Positions 11,839 through 24,741 of a stretch of DNA of 64,000 nucleotides are shown piece by piece (positions within the stretch are counted from its first letter, which is position 1; each line of letters begins with the position of its first letter). This stretch comes from Schistosoma haematobium (Eukaryota > Platyhelminthes > Trematoda > Strigeidida > Schistosomatidae). The position numbers were made by a program, and so were the translations under genes. Where the stretch lies: the NCBI RefSeq assembly GCF_000699445.3, contig NC_067198.1, positions 36,422,536 through 36,486,535 on the forward strand, in the 5' to 3' direction. The notes below the pieces were generated by a model, which made no database searches, was not told where the DNA came from, and was given only the letters and a program-made list of their open reading frames with translations.

Positions 11839-13635
11839 CTTGACATAAAAACACTGATTACAGCTACCATCATGGCCGTTTGTTACGGCTATGAAATGAC
11901 TGCTACTTGATACTTAGTACAACGGAACAGGACTAATCTACCGACTCAAGGAAGAAAATAAAATACACATCATAACAATCATGAAAGAGTAAATAAGTAA
12001 AAATAATAAATACACACGTATATAATATAAAAAATATATAAATACTACGGTCAGTATTGAATGTCATCTATCAGTGTTATGTTATTTCATCGATATTATG
12101 ATGATTATGTATTGAATTATATACAAAATATAACAGCAGTAGTTAACCAACTCGATACACATATAATATTTTAATGACTTCTTTTTATTAGAAACAGTGA
12201 CAGTAACAAACTGAATTTGAACCACAACTTACGTACACACAAACACATAAATTTATCCAACTTTATACCTTTCCTTCTCCATATTGTTATTGTTATTATT
12301 ATTACAACATCATATTGCATCTACGATGATTTATGTATACGTTCAACTAATTCTAAGGTCAATGATAAAGTTCATTTTTCAATATTTTACAATTGACAGA
12401 ATTTCTAAAGAATTCATTTCTATGTTTGAATAACTTTGTATTCACTAGTATGAATATCATTAAACGCACGGCGGTTTTTTTCTCTCTCTCTCCCTCCCTC
12501 CTTCCCTCTCTCTTACACACACACGTTCACTCGGTCGCTTATGTTGCTGGCTTACTCACTGGTTCACTCACTTGCCTACATACCAATAATACATGTATAC
12601 ATTATCTATTCAACATATCATCTTTATATTAAATTTTTAAAAGGGAAAAAAACACCAGCAGTGCTTCTATACATTATTGGATACATATTTATGCCCATGT
12701 ACAACTACATGTATGTGGATAGGTGAACATGTAACTGTAACCAACGCATATTATTATTATTAGTATTGCATCAACACATAATTCTTTTGTGTGCTTTTTT
12801 TTATTTCCTTCTGCATAAAAGTGACCGCAAATTTATTATGATTATTACTTTTATTATTTAGAATGTAAATAACTGAAGTAGAAAAAAAGTTTTCTTTCTA
12901 TTGCCTATATGATCACAGAATATTGTATGCATATTTATCCATATACCAGATATGTATATATCCATGCTTATATGTGATGATGTGTATAATACATCTTGTC
13001 CATAAAATTGATGACATTCCATGGTGATGGCAGCAAAATAAAAAACATTATAGAGTGTTATTATCAGTGATAAGGAGGATGGTGGTACAGTGAAGAGTGT
13101 TGATGGTGGTATACATAGAATGACAACAACAACAACAACCAAGGAAAAAAAGAAGCAACCATTCGAACACATGCATCAATTCAATTATTAAAAAAATTAT
13201 GCACCTACACACTTTTAATGTGTACATTTGATTCTCGTAAACAAGAGATGATTATGCCTAATATATTTATTGATAAATGACAAGTGACCTACAAATTGAA
13301 CGAATTGGATACAAAATTTAAGTATAAAATCAGACAAACCTTGTCTCTCTCTCTTTCTCCCTTTATCTATCTGTCTATCTATGGCACCTTCTCTGAGTGT
13401 GTGTTGTTATTATAATTATCTTCTCTTGTTTTGTCGTCATGGTTGTTGATGATGATGTTTTAGTATCAGTCCTCCTTCCTGTTTTCTTTCGTGTAGTATT
13501 CCAATAAAAAGCAAACAATAAACTAATGAATCGATCATTTGTAAGTAGACAGAATTATTTCTCTAAATTATGATTAGTTTTCGTTCAAAGGGTAAGCAAA
13601 TCAGATCAAGGAATTTGTGAAGATGATGAAAACAC
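11839..13635. other. Intergenic, low-complexity patches
   Basis: CT-rich stretch at 12476-12530 and scattered AT and CAA runs. No exon or repeat family recognised. Confidence 0.45.
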
Positions 13636-14525
<890 letters not shown>

Positions 14526-15299
14526 ACACTAGGAGAGGAAGCAGTGAAAGAACAATACTTTTTTTCTTTTTGTTCGTTAATTCTGTCCACCTACCCATCT
14601 GTCTGTCTATCTTTCTATCTAACAAATTATTATTTTATGATCTGTCTGTCTATTTATCATTTTATCCGTTTACCTATATAAATAGGAGGTTGCTATCAAG
14701 ACTAATCATATAAAATACATGTATATTTATACACATATTTTTACACATAGCACACACACACCGAATCAATCACGTCATTAATCCACATCATCATCCTCGT
14801 CATTATTTATTCTAAATAAAATCTCTATAATTAATTTAGACAACATAATACTGACAAAATTATTGCATTCTCCTCTCATACACACATACAAACACATACG
14901 CTCTCTCTCTCTCTTACATTTATTCTCCTTATCTTTCTTTTGTTGTCAGGTTGTTTCTATATTTCATCACCTTGTCTCAGTAGGTATGCAATAAATAGTA
15001 ACTAGTATATGTATATTCATCAACAAAATTTGACAGGAAAGTGTATATTTCAACTTAATAATGATAACTAATAAAATACAAGTGTTCTACACAGTATACC
15101 CCCTCGCGATATATATATGTCGAGAGAGAGACAATCATATGACATGAGATGACTTCACTTTGAATAAAATCCACAATATTGAAAAGAATGAAATCAATAT
15201 TTCTTTATACATTGATGAATTACATATTAGCAAGCTAATTATTTCTAGGTGGTATTATTTAAAACTGAAAAGTACTAGACAACTGTTAAATCACAGTTT
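14526..15299. other. Intergenic, nothing seen
   Basis: Contains a short (CT)n run near 14903-14924 and a GA run near 15122. No gene. Confidence 0.45.
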
Positions 15300-15537
15300 G
15301 GATCTAGATGGTGGTTGGAGGTAGTCGACAGGAAACCCTGGACTCACGTTTCGTGCTACTTGGCACTCATCAGCAAGGTGTACCTGTAATCTTGAGGGAA
15401 CTGGTGCTCCCTGGCGGATTCGATTTCGTATCACCCAGCTTCACAGTCCGAGACATTACCACTGGGTTATCTGCACTAATAATGAGGACTAGATGCGCAT
15501 GACATTGATGGCCACCCAGTGATCAATCAATGGACAT
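15300..15537 (-). repeat. HH-C repeat (tRNA-like head plus hammerhead)
   Basis: Antisense copy of a third SINE-like family, called HH-C here: tRNA-like A box (aacccagtggtaatgtctc), a B-box-like element, then a hammerhead and the block ending gactacctccaaccacc. Upstream of the head sits an inverted piece of the family's own tail, with the same junction as at 29574. Confidence 0.85.
15335..15379 (-). ncRNA. Type I hammerhead ribozyme motif, complete
   Basis: Minus strand: stem I ACCUUG/CAGGGU (one GU wobble), core CUGAUGA, stem II GUGC-CAAGUA-GCAC, GAAA, a two-pair stem III (A-U, C-G) with loop GUGA, and cleavage site GUC. Every conserved core position of the hammerhead consensus is present. 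Self-cleavage of any transcript is inferred. Confidence 0.8.
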
Positions 15538-15539
15538 AG

Positions 15540-16007
15540 TTTGGATCAATTAAACAGTCTAAAATAGCTTAAAAATTACTGAAAATACTTCAGTTAAATG
15601 GACTTAGAAAAATTTCGAGGCAGTTTTATAAAACTAAATAGTGTTTCATTATCTTTTTTGAACGACTATCGTTTTACTTAACAATTTCTGCCTGTTTTTC
15701 AGATAACCCATATCTCTTAGTGTCATATATTCTTGTTTTTGCACACCAACTAATCTTGAAAGGAAAACATTCATACATTCTACCTTCGGTTTAATGGTGA
15801 GAATCTAAAAGTACATTTCTGAATGTTAGAAATCGGTTACAAAGTCTATAACTATAGGTTTTCAAGGACAAACATGTATCACAATCGTCATTTTGTACTA
15901 AACCTGGTCTATAAATTGCCATTTTCTTACCAATTTTTGAAAAATAAACGGTTTAACTATCAGAAATAAATGGTAATGTATTAGTTGTTTTACAAACAGA
16001 AAGTATT
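15540..16007. other. Intergenic, nothing seen
   Basis: No repeat or coding signal recognised. Confidence 0.4.
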
Positions 16008-16320
16008 ATCAGAAGGGATTTCGTGGAGATTTTTAGAAATTTCACTGATCGAAATCATGAGTCAATTGACGGTGGCGCAACTTCGTGGATTGGTTGAAGC
16101 TAGACATTAACACCACTGGATGCTGGCTCAGTGATCTAGTTGGTTAAGCGCTTGGCGCGAGACTGATAGGTCCTGGGTCCGAGTCTCGCGGGGTGCAGGA
16201 TCGTGGATGCGCACTGTTGAGGAATCCCATACTAGGACGAAACGGCCGTCCAGTGCTTCCAGGTTTTCCATGATGGTCTAGCTTCAACTGACTCATGATT
16301 TCAATCTGCGAAACAGAAAT
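16008..16320. repeat. SINE-A inverted composite, nearly complete sense arm
   Basis: A short minus-oriented tail (16008-16070) is joined to a sense copy that starts before the A box and runs to the tail. The B box is ggtccgagtctc. The core is mutated (UUGAGGA). The 9-mer aaacagaaa flanks the whole composite (15994-16002 and 16311-16319), a possible target-site duplication. Confidence 0.85.
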
Positions 16321-16909
16321 TATGTCAAAAAAACCCTGTAAATGATCAGAATATCAGTAAGTGTTAATTATTATCTTTAAAAAGAAACATGAAAAACGGA
16401 AAACTGCTCAAACCGATTTTTATCTAACTAGTACTTTTGACAAACTCTAGTAAACTATCTAGAAATTGATGTATTCATGTATTTTTCCTAGTTTGATTAT
16501 TGAAATTCAGACAAGTTCTCAAATTGTTTAGAGAGAATTTCAAGAATTCTTGTTTATATCACTAATCATGAAATAATTGTATTACTGTTTTTTTTTCTTC
16601 AAATATTTGTTCTAGATTGAAGACCTATCAATTGATAAGAGTTTGTCATTAGTCAATTAGAAAGTTGACATCACTGCCATTCATTTTTGATACTCAATAG
16701 AAACTGTTTAATTTATCAAAATTAATTAAACAAAATAACTTGCAATCAACATTATCTTCAAACAGGTACATTTACATTTTGGCGTTAACATACTTCAGTG
16801 CTACGCATAAAGTATAATGGGCCACTAATTCCAAAGAAGTATTTTGAGGGGGGAAAATAAATTGTTATAGTAGATGAACTCATCTTGTAATGTCGGTTAT
16901 TATGTGTGT
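16321..16909. other. Intergenic, nothing seen
   Basis: No recognisable feature. Confidence 0.4.
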
Positions 16910-17300
16910 GACCTTCTTATCCTATTCATCACATGCCTGTGGTTTATTTTTGTGTGACGATAAGTATTGATTAACGCTTGACTAAATGGAGTTGGCTTAC
17001 CCACCATCATCACTGTGTGTCGTTTCGCTTCGTTCTATTCCATTCGCTTCATATACAAAATATATTTATTCAAAAGTCCATTTTCGTTATTTGACTTATT
17101 TAATTCCGTTATTAACTAAGGTTATTTATGTCGATGATTATATAAGAGGACAGGAGACATATATCTTTCAATAACAATCATTCATGTGATCTACTTCAAG
17201 TCAGATCCCGGGCCACCAAAGTGGAGACTCCATCGACAACATCGTCCGATCTAAATGACGACAAAATAAAGGGCCCCACTAGAATCTATTATAATAAGAT
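16910..17300 (+). repeat. Dispersed repeat D, possibly LTR-derived
   Basis: Shares with the minus strand of 51640-51865 the blocks cttatcctattcatcacatg, tggagttggcttac and tttcgcttcg. Two copies in one window show it is dispersed. An LTR origin is only a guess; no matching internal retrotransposon region is adjacent. Confidence 0.5.
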
Positions 17301-17497
17301 AAAAATGACTCATTTTCTGGAGAAACAATTTTTTTATAATTTTTGCCCTAAATGTTCCCATGAATTCCCAGAGTTTATAAAAATAGAAACATTTTAGAAA
17401 AAATCCCCAATTTGTACTTTTTAAAATTATTTTTTAAAAATAGTTTAAGAATAACAGCAATAATCATCACGAATACCATCATTAGTATCAATATCAT

Positions 17498-17845
17498 TTT
17501 CAAAGGTCGGCGGCCTGCTTAAATATCTGGGCAACCTGTTCCTGCCATCTAGATATTTCAACAAATTATCTGTTTTCTTATTTGTTTTGATACATCAGAT
17601 ACAGATTACGAAAAGGTACAATCAGCGGCATCATGATGGCTGGCAATATGCATTGAAAAGAACGAACATTATTCAGATGTCAATTTCCGAACTGCTAACA
17701 TATAACTGGCAATCACTCAATATTTATCGTCAGGATCAATCAAGAAATAGGAAAAGGAAACTTGTTAAAATACTTTGCGCTGAAAATTCTATGTTGTACC
17801 AAAAATATAATATTGAATAAAGCTTATAATAATAATAGTAAATAT
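17498..17845 (+). mobile_element. Non-LTR retrotransposon 3' UTR and tail (family 1)
   Basis: Non-coding 3' part ending in AATAAAGCTTATAATAATAAT. It aligns over its length with 62378-62795 and with the minus strand of 37600-38015. The last 65 or so bases are also shared with the CR1-like elements at 45035 and 62885. Confidence 0.75.
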
Positions 17846-20492
17846 AAAAAAGTCTTTTTACTCTTTTTTTTTAACCTTTCGATTAAAACAACTAATATGC
17901 TATTCAAATGAAGAAAAAAAACGGGGTGTTTAAATTAACGACTTATGTTGATATTTCGGTAGCGGTGTTTTCAAACTATCTTCGATTCTAATCTAAAATA
18001 TGATTTGTGTTCAACATTATATCTATATGAATAGGTACGCATGTCTGTATTTACCTATGGTTTTACACCCATACACACACAAACACATTAGCACACAATC
18101 ATACATGGGTACATTTACACCCATAACTACTGTATACATTTAGAGAATTGACTTTTTGCCTACTTTTATAAGAAGATACAATGATGATGATAATAATGAA
18201 GTGATGAGAATGATAAATAATGCCGATTTTAAAATAATATATCGGTTAAGAAGAAATGACAAATATACATATGTATATAATTGTTATTTATTATAATTCA
18301 TTTACTGTTACCACTACTATCACTACTACTAATATATTTGTCTGTGGAAAGAAGTATGAAAGTATCTTTATCATTAGTTTCACTCGTCTCTTTATTCTTT
18401 TTCTTTGGCATTTTGTATTTACATAAGGTGTACTTGTTGTTGTTATAAGTGTTGTAAGTAAGTTTCCTTTTTTTTATTACTGAAGTCACTAGATGTTTGG
18501 GTCATTGATATTCTCATCGTTCACATTCATGATTGCGCTTGTTCGATAAATTATCATTTTTGTCTATGAGTGTACGTTATTTACATACTCTGACATACTT
18601 TATTTGGTTATCTGCTTATTTATCTATCAAACACATACCTACGCATACAATGTCCATTCATATAGTTGTGTATGTATGTATGAATATATACATACAGAGC
18701 ATGAATTTCTGAGAGTGTATCTCTCGCTCCTGCGTGTTTTCTCTCTCTCATCTTTTATATTTCACCGGACAGTTTTTCAATTACATGCGTATTTGTTGCT
18801 AGTCTTCCTTAAATTAATCACATGCACACACACACACATTCATACTCGTAAAGAAATCTTAATTATTCACATCTTTACAGCAGCATTATCATGATAATAA
18901 ATTGATGTGTTGATGCATGGTATGTCAGTTGTAGGTGTAACAAACTAAAGGATGGGCTACATTTTAATCAGTAGTCTATAATAATGATTAGATTAAAGTT
19001 TTTTTAAGGGGGATAACGAATAAAATATTTTTACCTTCATTTTCCTTATATACACCACCTTATTATGATTCTGCATGTCAATGAATGAAAAACATTCGTG
19101 TTGGCGAAGAATAAAATCGAGCAAAAAAAATAAATACCTTTTCACTTGTTATAGAAAAAGTTGTATTTTATTTTAGTTACCATGGTAGCTGATCTTTATC
19201 GTACATAAAGGTCCTGTTAATGTCATACTTTAGTACGATTGTTGTTATTATTATTACTTTTAATGGGTTCAAAGAAAAACAGACGACTTCTTGATAATAT
19301 ATTATTGGTAAGTAAGGGGTAAGACAAAACCCAGTACAATAAGAAACGACATGTAAAAAGATATTTGTATGGGGATAAAAAATGGTAATTTACTTGGCAA
19401 CACATAAGCATATACACATGCACGTGGGCACAACTACAAAGAAATCAGAACACCGCATAGATCTTGACTCGTGTAACTGTTATTGTTACTGTCGACGGTG
19501 ATGATGTTGATAATTCTGACTTGGTTGCAGTCATGGACAATGTGTGGTTTTGATGATTGTAAGATGAGATGATCACTTTCATATAACATGGATATATTAT
19601 TATTGTAAAAATAATTGTTTTATTTTATTCCATTTGATGATGTGATACAAACACAGACTGACAAGAATGTGATTTAAATCTATGAAATAGTATTAGGTTG
19701 GTGTATACACACTGTAGCATTAACATGTTACATATATATATTATTGTCTTGTCAACGGTTACAAGTAGCGGTCAGCTGAAATATATAAAAATAAAAATGT
19801 CTATAAATTTATTGGGAATGGTTATAATAATAGAAGATGAGTAAACAAGGGCAAGTGTAGCATTAAAAGTTAAGTGTATATATTATATTAGATACATCAA
19901 AGAATGTATATTCATATTACATATATTAAGGTGAATCAGAGATGATCAATTGTGAATAGATTTGTTCAACATGACAACATTTATGCACTAAGTTACCCTC
20001 TTCTACAGTCACAAACTGTGCATACATACACATAGAGCAATTTCATGTACAAATAAAATGATAGATGTATTTGTGTATGTATAAGAGAGTTAGAGAGTCA
20101 GAATTACTTCTAGGAGGAGGGTGGGAGGAGCTGAATAATGTAAAGTGAATAAGTGGTCAAGTGTTTAAATAAATAATGATAATTTTACGGAAAGTAAAGT
20201 GCTTCTCTTCACTAAATCACCATGATTACAATGACTCAGTAGTACAAATGATGTGGGAAGAGGTGATAATATTAATAGTAATAATTCTGTTGTTAAAAGT
20301 GGAATTTACTAGAAAATCAGCGAAACCACTATGAATGTAAAACTGGTAAGTAAAAAAGGTGGGAATAGAATATTCTCTATTTTTGGTTAATTTGACTTTA
20401 AATGTGTCGGTTGTGAGATGAGCAAGTAACAAGTAAGAAAAACAGATATATATATATTATTGATGGGATGTAAACAAACTATTTCTTTACTG
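17846..20492. other. Intergenic, nothing firm
   Basis: AT-rich with short CA and AT runs. A small Lys/Ser-rich frame on the minus strand (18298-18489) was considered and rejected. No repeat family recognised. Confidence 0.45.
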
Positions 20493-20795
20493 AAATCATA
20501 AGTGTCGTACTATCACTGCAAACCTGAAAGTACTACAAAGCCATTTTGTCCTAATATGAGATTCTTCAGCAGTGCGCTCAATACTGCACGAGGGACTCGA
20601 ACTCAAGACCACTTGGTCCCTGCTTAGTGGTCTAAAGGATAATCGTTCGCATGAAACTGAGGATCCGGGACTTGAGTTCCGCGTGCAGGACCAAGCGTAC
20701 TGCTGAAGAATCCCATACCAGGACGAAACGGCCGTCCATTGCTTTCAGGTTTTCAGTGGCGGTCTGACATTTATCGGTTCTCGATCTTAATAAAA
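20493..20795. repeat. SINE-A inverted composite with shared private deletion
   Basis: Minus arm (20493-20620) meets plus arm (20621-20795) within the A-box region. Both arms carry gattcttcagcagt and both have lost several bases between the hammerhead and the gcac segment, changes not seen in other copies here. The plus arm keeps CUGAAGA and GAAA but has a mismatch at the base of stem II. Confidence 0.85.
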
Positions 20796-21109
20796 CTCAA
20801 TGATCCTCACAACATTATGCTGAAAATAATTATTTATGACACTTTTTCCAAATGTTTAAACATAATCAAATTTGTAGTCAGAAGAAAATACATTCCATCT
20901 GTATAACGTAAAGACTAGTACTGAAGAGATTGTTTTGTCTCTATCTCAAACTAATCAACCAACTTATTATTCAGTATTCTCAAATATTCAGTTGTTCTCG
21001 GTCAGTTCATATTATCGGTTCACGATGAAACAATCTCAAAAAGGGATTAACTTTAATGAACCGTCTAGTTATCGCATGATTTCATTTAGAATTGACTGAT
21101 CACTGGGTA
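20796..21109. other. Intergenic, nothing seen
   Basis: No recognisable feature. Confidence 0.4.
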
Positions 21110-21480
21110 GTGAACAATGTCATAAGTATCAGGACTTTCTTATTGAGAATCGAATTCTATCGACTAGGTTGTAATGAGGTCATTAGTCTAGTTGGTTTGA
21201 CAATACATGCACTATGTGTGGGGTGTAAGGTAGTGGATAGAGGTAGTCGGTAGGAAACCCTAAATCTAAGTCTCGTGCTGTTTGGCTCTCTTCAGCAAAG
21301 TGTGCCCTTAATCTCGAGGGAAATAATAACCCCTGACGGACTCGATCTCGTGTTACCCAGCTTTACAGTTAGAGACGTTCCCACTAAGCCATCCGGCCCG
21401 CGGTTGCCCTTCTATAGGACTGAGATGCATTTACAGTCTATTGACCACTGGGTAGTTTACACTATTTTATTCTATGGACT
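21110..21480 (-). repeat. HH-C repeat, diverged near-full unit
   Basis: The minus strand gives, in order: end block (ctacccagtggtcaat), ctcagtccta, tRNA-like head, a dead hammerhead (CUGAAGA core but GAGA instead of GAAA), ccgactacctc, tcgatagaattcga, and again the block ending acccagtgatcagtcaat. Having the same block at both ends shows a tandem-type unit. Confidence 0.8.
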
Positions 21481-21665
21481 GATTTTAGACAATCTGTGGG
21501 AAATAAAAAGCCTACCACTACATATCGGGAACCTTACATAGGATCAAACTCGGGACCTTCATGTCTTGGTGTGAATAAAGCAATACTCAGAAGCAATTAT
21601 CCGTTGAATAACTAAAGAATATAAACCAATACTATTAGGAGTTATATTTATAAACTTTTACTGAG

Positions 21666-22068
21666 TGATCTGTATTTTAATAATTGAGTTCATGAGTCGA
21701 TCTAAGCCAGACCACCATTGAGAACCTGGAAGCAGTGGACGGCTATTTCGTTTTAATATGATACTCCTTAGCAGTGCTCATCCACGATCCCGCATGTAGG
21801 ACTAAAACTCAGGATATTCGATCTCGTACGCGAAAACCTGCTCAGTGGTCTGGAGATTAAGTGTCCGCGCGCGAGAGCAAATGTCCTGAGTTCGAGTCCT
21901 ACATCCGTGATCGTGGATGCGCACTGCTAAGGAGTATCATATTAAAACGAAGTAGCCGTCCACTGCTTCCAGGTTTTCAATGGTGGTCTAGCTTTTATTG
22001 ACTAATTAGTTCAATTATTAAAATTACTACAATCTCCACAAACCCCATTTTGATCATGATCTATATTT
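21666..22068. repeat. SINE-A inverted composite with probable target-site duplication
   Basis: Minus arm 21678-21834, plus arm 21835-22056, joined at the A box. Both arms share a run of private changes (cgttttaatatgatactcct), dead hammerhead cores (CUAAGGA) included. The flanks tgatctgtattt (21666-21677) and tgatctatattt (22057-22068) match at 11 of 12 bases. Confidence 0.88.
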
Positions 22069-23897
22069 GTCTATTCTAAAATCTTCTAGAATCAAATATC
22101 AGCAAAGCTTACTTTAATATTTTATTAAATATCATCAATATGAAGAATATATTGATGGTCAAAACTATTTATATTCCTTTTTACGAGATCATATTCTATG
22201 GATAATAAACAAAAGCTTCTTTATTGATAAAAAGATGTTTCTTCTCATTTAATAAATGAAGTTAATTTGAGCTAACTCAAAACAGAATCGTGCAAATAAC
22301 CGTAGCGTAATTTTGCCAGGAAAAAACTAACTAGAGCTTACACTTTAGTAATCAGTTTTGTATAGTAGGGTAATAGTAATACAATCATTAAAGCTTTACA
22401 AGTTAAGAATGAAAACCGTTGTATAATGTTTCCTATTTTTAAATGATTCTTTAACTGATGTCAATTCTTAATGGAGATTACTTCAAAATTATATTAGTTT
22501 TCTAATTATTTGATTGAAAAAATATACGTCGTACGATCTACATCAGAGTACTGATCGAATTCTATCAGCCAATTTATCTGATGTAACTATAATTTATGGA
22601 TGAACTAATCACGTATATGATAACAGGTCTTGAATTTTGGCATGAAATTCATTCATCCATTTGAATAAATGGAGTTTTAGAATTATAGCTGATGTCAGTT
22701 CGTGATAAAAACCCTAAATCTAATTCCTAACCCTAACCTTCAACTGTAAATCATAATTCTAATTCCTCACATAGGTTTTTAACACTCATTTGGTCCTGGT
22801 TATGAAGTGTACACTCTCAAGGTCAGTCAAACGTCATTCAAAGATGGTCCATAAATTATAATCTTATTATTTATCTTGTAGCCAGTAATCTAAGGAATTC
22901 GACAACACAGTATATATTTTTCTTATCATATATAGCTAAAGGATAATCTGTAGATAGACTTGAATTTATGTGATACACTAATTAGGATTAATCTGTAAAA
23001 GATATTCATAATTTTCTTAAAACTTCTGGTAGATGTCGAATGGTGATCAACAGGTTCCATCATCCAATTTGTTTTTGTTTTTTTTTCCTAAATAATTGAC
23101 CAAAATAATAGATCCTTTCAATATTGAATGATCATTGTTATTGATTATTTATCATTATTATTTATTTTGGAATCATTGTTTCAATAAACTATAATTTAGG
23201 TCACTAGATACAACGTTAAAAATAGGAATATTTCATAAAAAGGTTACATTTTATACGTTTTTTTTCGCTATAAATTTATTTATTACTTAATGCACTTGTA
23301 AATAACAGAAAAAAGCAGCAGCAACAACAACAAAAGATGTAACAAGATATATATTGTAAAAAAAAGAAAAGATTTGAAAATGTCACTCTATTAGTAGTTA
23401 TGGTAAAATAAAATAGAAATTGAAGGGGAAAAGAGAGGGTGAGGGTGAGGGTGAGAGAGAATGAGAGGGAGAGAGAGAGTGCAAAGGAGAAAGGTATTCA
23501 ATGTAAGGTTATAGAAAATAAGAATGGAACAAAATGAAAAGAATACCAACAACTCTTTCATAAGTTTCTTCTTCCTCTTCTTCTCCTTAAATTATTTTAT
23601 GTTTCTTTACGATTGAAAGTGTTCGTAGTTTATTATTGTATGTATAAAGTGCTTAAATTGTCATTTTTCTTTAAAATTAATGCCCATATAATTAAACATT
23701 GAATTCGGTTTTATGTTTAGAATATAAATCATATTGTATACATGTGTATATGTTTGTTTAGTTAGATGATATATTTATATAAAATGGAATAAACTATATT
23801 AATTCTATATTATAATCTAATGGACTTATGTACGTGCTGATTATTTGAATGAAAACACTACTGAGTAATGATAATAGTAGTAGTGATGTGATGTGGG
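22069..23897. other. Intergenic, nothing seen
   Basis: A GA-rich patch near 23435-23490 is the only structure. No exon or known repeat. Confidence 0.45.
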
Positions 23898-24140
23898 TTA
23901 CTTATATTCAAATAAGTAGTATATAACGTTGGTCAGACATAGAATGTATTTCAGTAGAAGATGGAGAAAGAAAGAACGGGAACGGAACGTAATTGATATG
24001 AAAAGGCATGGACAATGAAGTCTGAGATGATGGACTGGTATTTACAAAAGGAACAGTGAAGTTTGAGACAATGAATTGATATTTTGCAAATTAAAGATTT
24101 ACTGTATGGTTCTCAGATTTTAATGAGACATTCTGTAATT
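23898..24140 (+). repeat. Dispersed repeat E
   Basis: Begins with an imperfect palindrome (ttacttatattcaaataagt), then gtatataac, a purine-rich centre with gaacgtaattg, the block aatgaagtctga and a tail with tggttctcagattttaatga. Shared with 28848-29090, the minus strand of 48800-49045, and a tail piece at 35240. Non-coding, origin unknown. Confidence 0.7.
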
Positions 24141-24741
24141 TCTTTCAAGTCAGTCTTTTTCAAAGTAAATGTAATTCTTGATATCTATTGTAAATTACTG
24201 AGTGTGTTTCATCCTAAATTTAGATTACTTCATCACTATATCTGCTCAAGAGTGTTTATGATGTGGCATTGAGAATAGACGGTTACTCACACAATCAAAG
24301 AAATATATACTCCAGCTGTTCATGATTTTTAGTCGGCAAGCTAATCATTTCGAAAATACTCGTTTTTGTTGGATCACGGAAGTAAGATGGTGTAACGGAG
24401 TAATACTGACTATTGAAACAGTAAAAGACTGATATGTGTACGACCCAAGAGAAATTGCATAAGCTAATGATAGATGGAGATTTGACTCACCAGTCAAATC
24501 TCCATCTTCCAAGAACATGACATCTTGTTGATGGTTAATTAATGAGTGTCATACATTACTGAAGGTAGTGAGAATACAAAATGGACTTTAATCAGAAAAA
24601 TAATACAAATGACTTCTGGATGTCATTTGTAAACGATTATTACACAAAATTAATCCGAGCAAATGTTATGCTAAGTAAATACTATACAAATATTACACTG
24701 AAGTAAAATAAATGTAATGGTGATCATCGCTGTCTCAAAGT
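24141..24741. other. Intergenic with two hairpins
   Basis: Apart from the perfect hairpin at 24473, a weaker one (caaatgac / gtcatttg, 8-base arms) lies near 24610-24640. No gene seen. Confidence 0.45.
24473..24506. repeat. Perfect 15-bp inverted repeat, 4-nt loop
   Basis: Arms gatggagatttgact and agtcaaatctccatc flank cacc. Not part of any repeat family recognised here, and no T-run or transcript context identifies it. Confidence 0.9.

Noticed and set aside
15308..15502. 64-codon ORF also seen near 29534
   Set aside because: It is the antisense of the HH-C hammerhead and tRNA-like head, not a protein gene.
18298..18489. Lys/Ser-rich 63-codon minus-strand frame
   Set aside because: Composition follows AT-rich low complexity, no convincing splice sites, and no similarity to any family I know.
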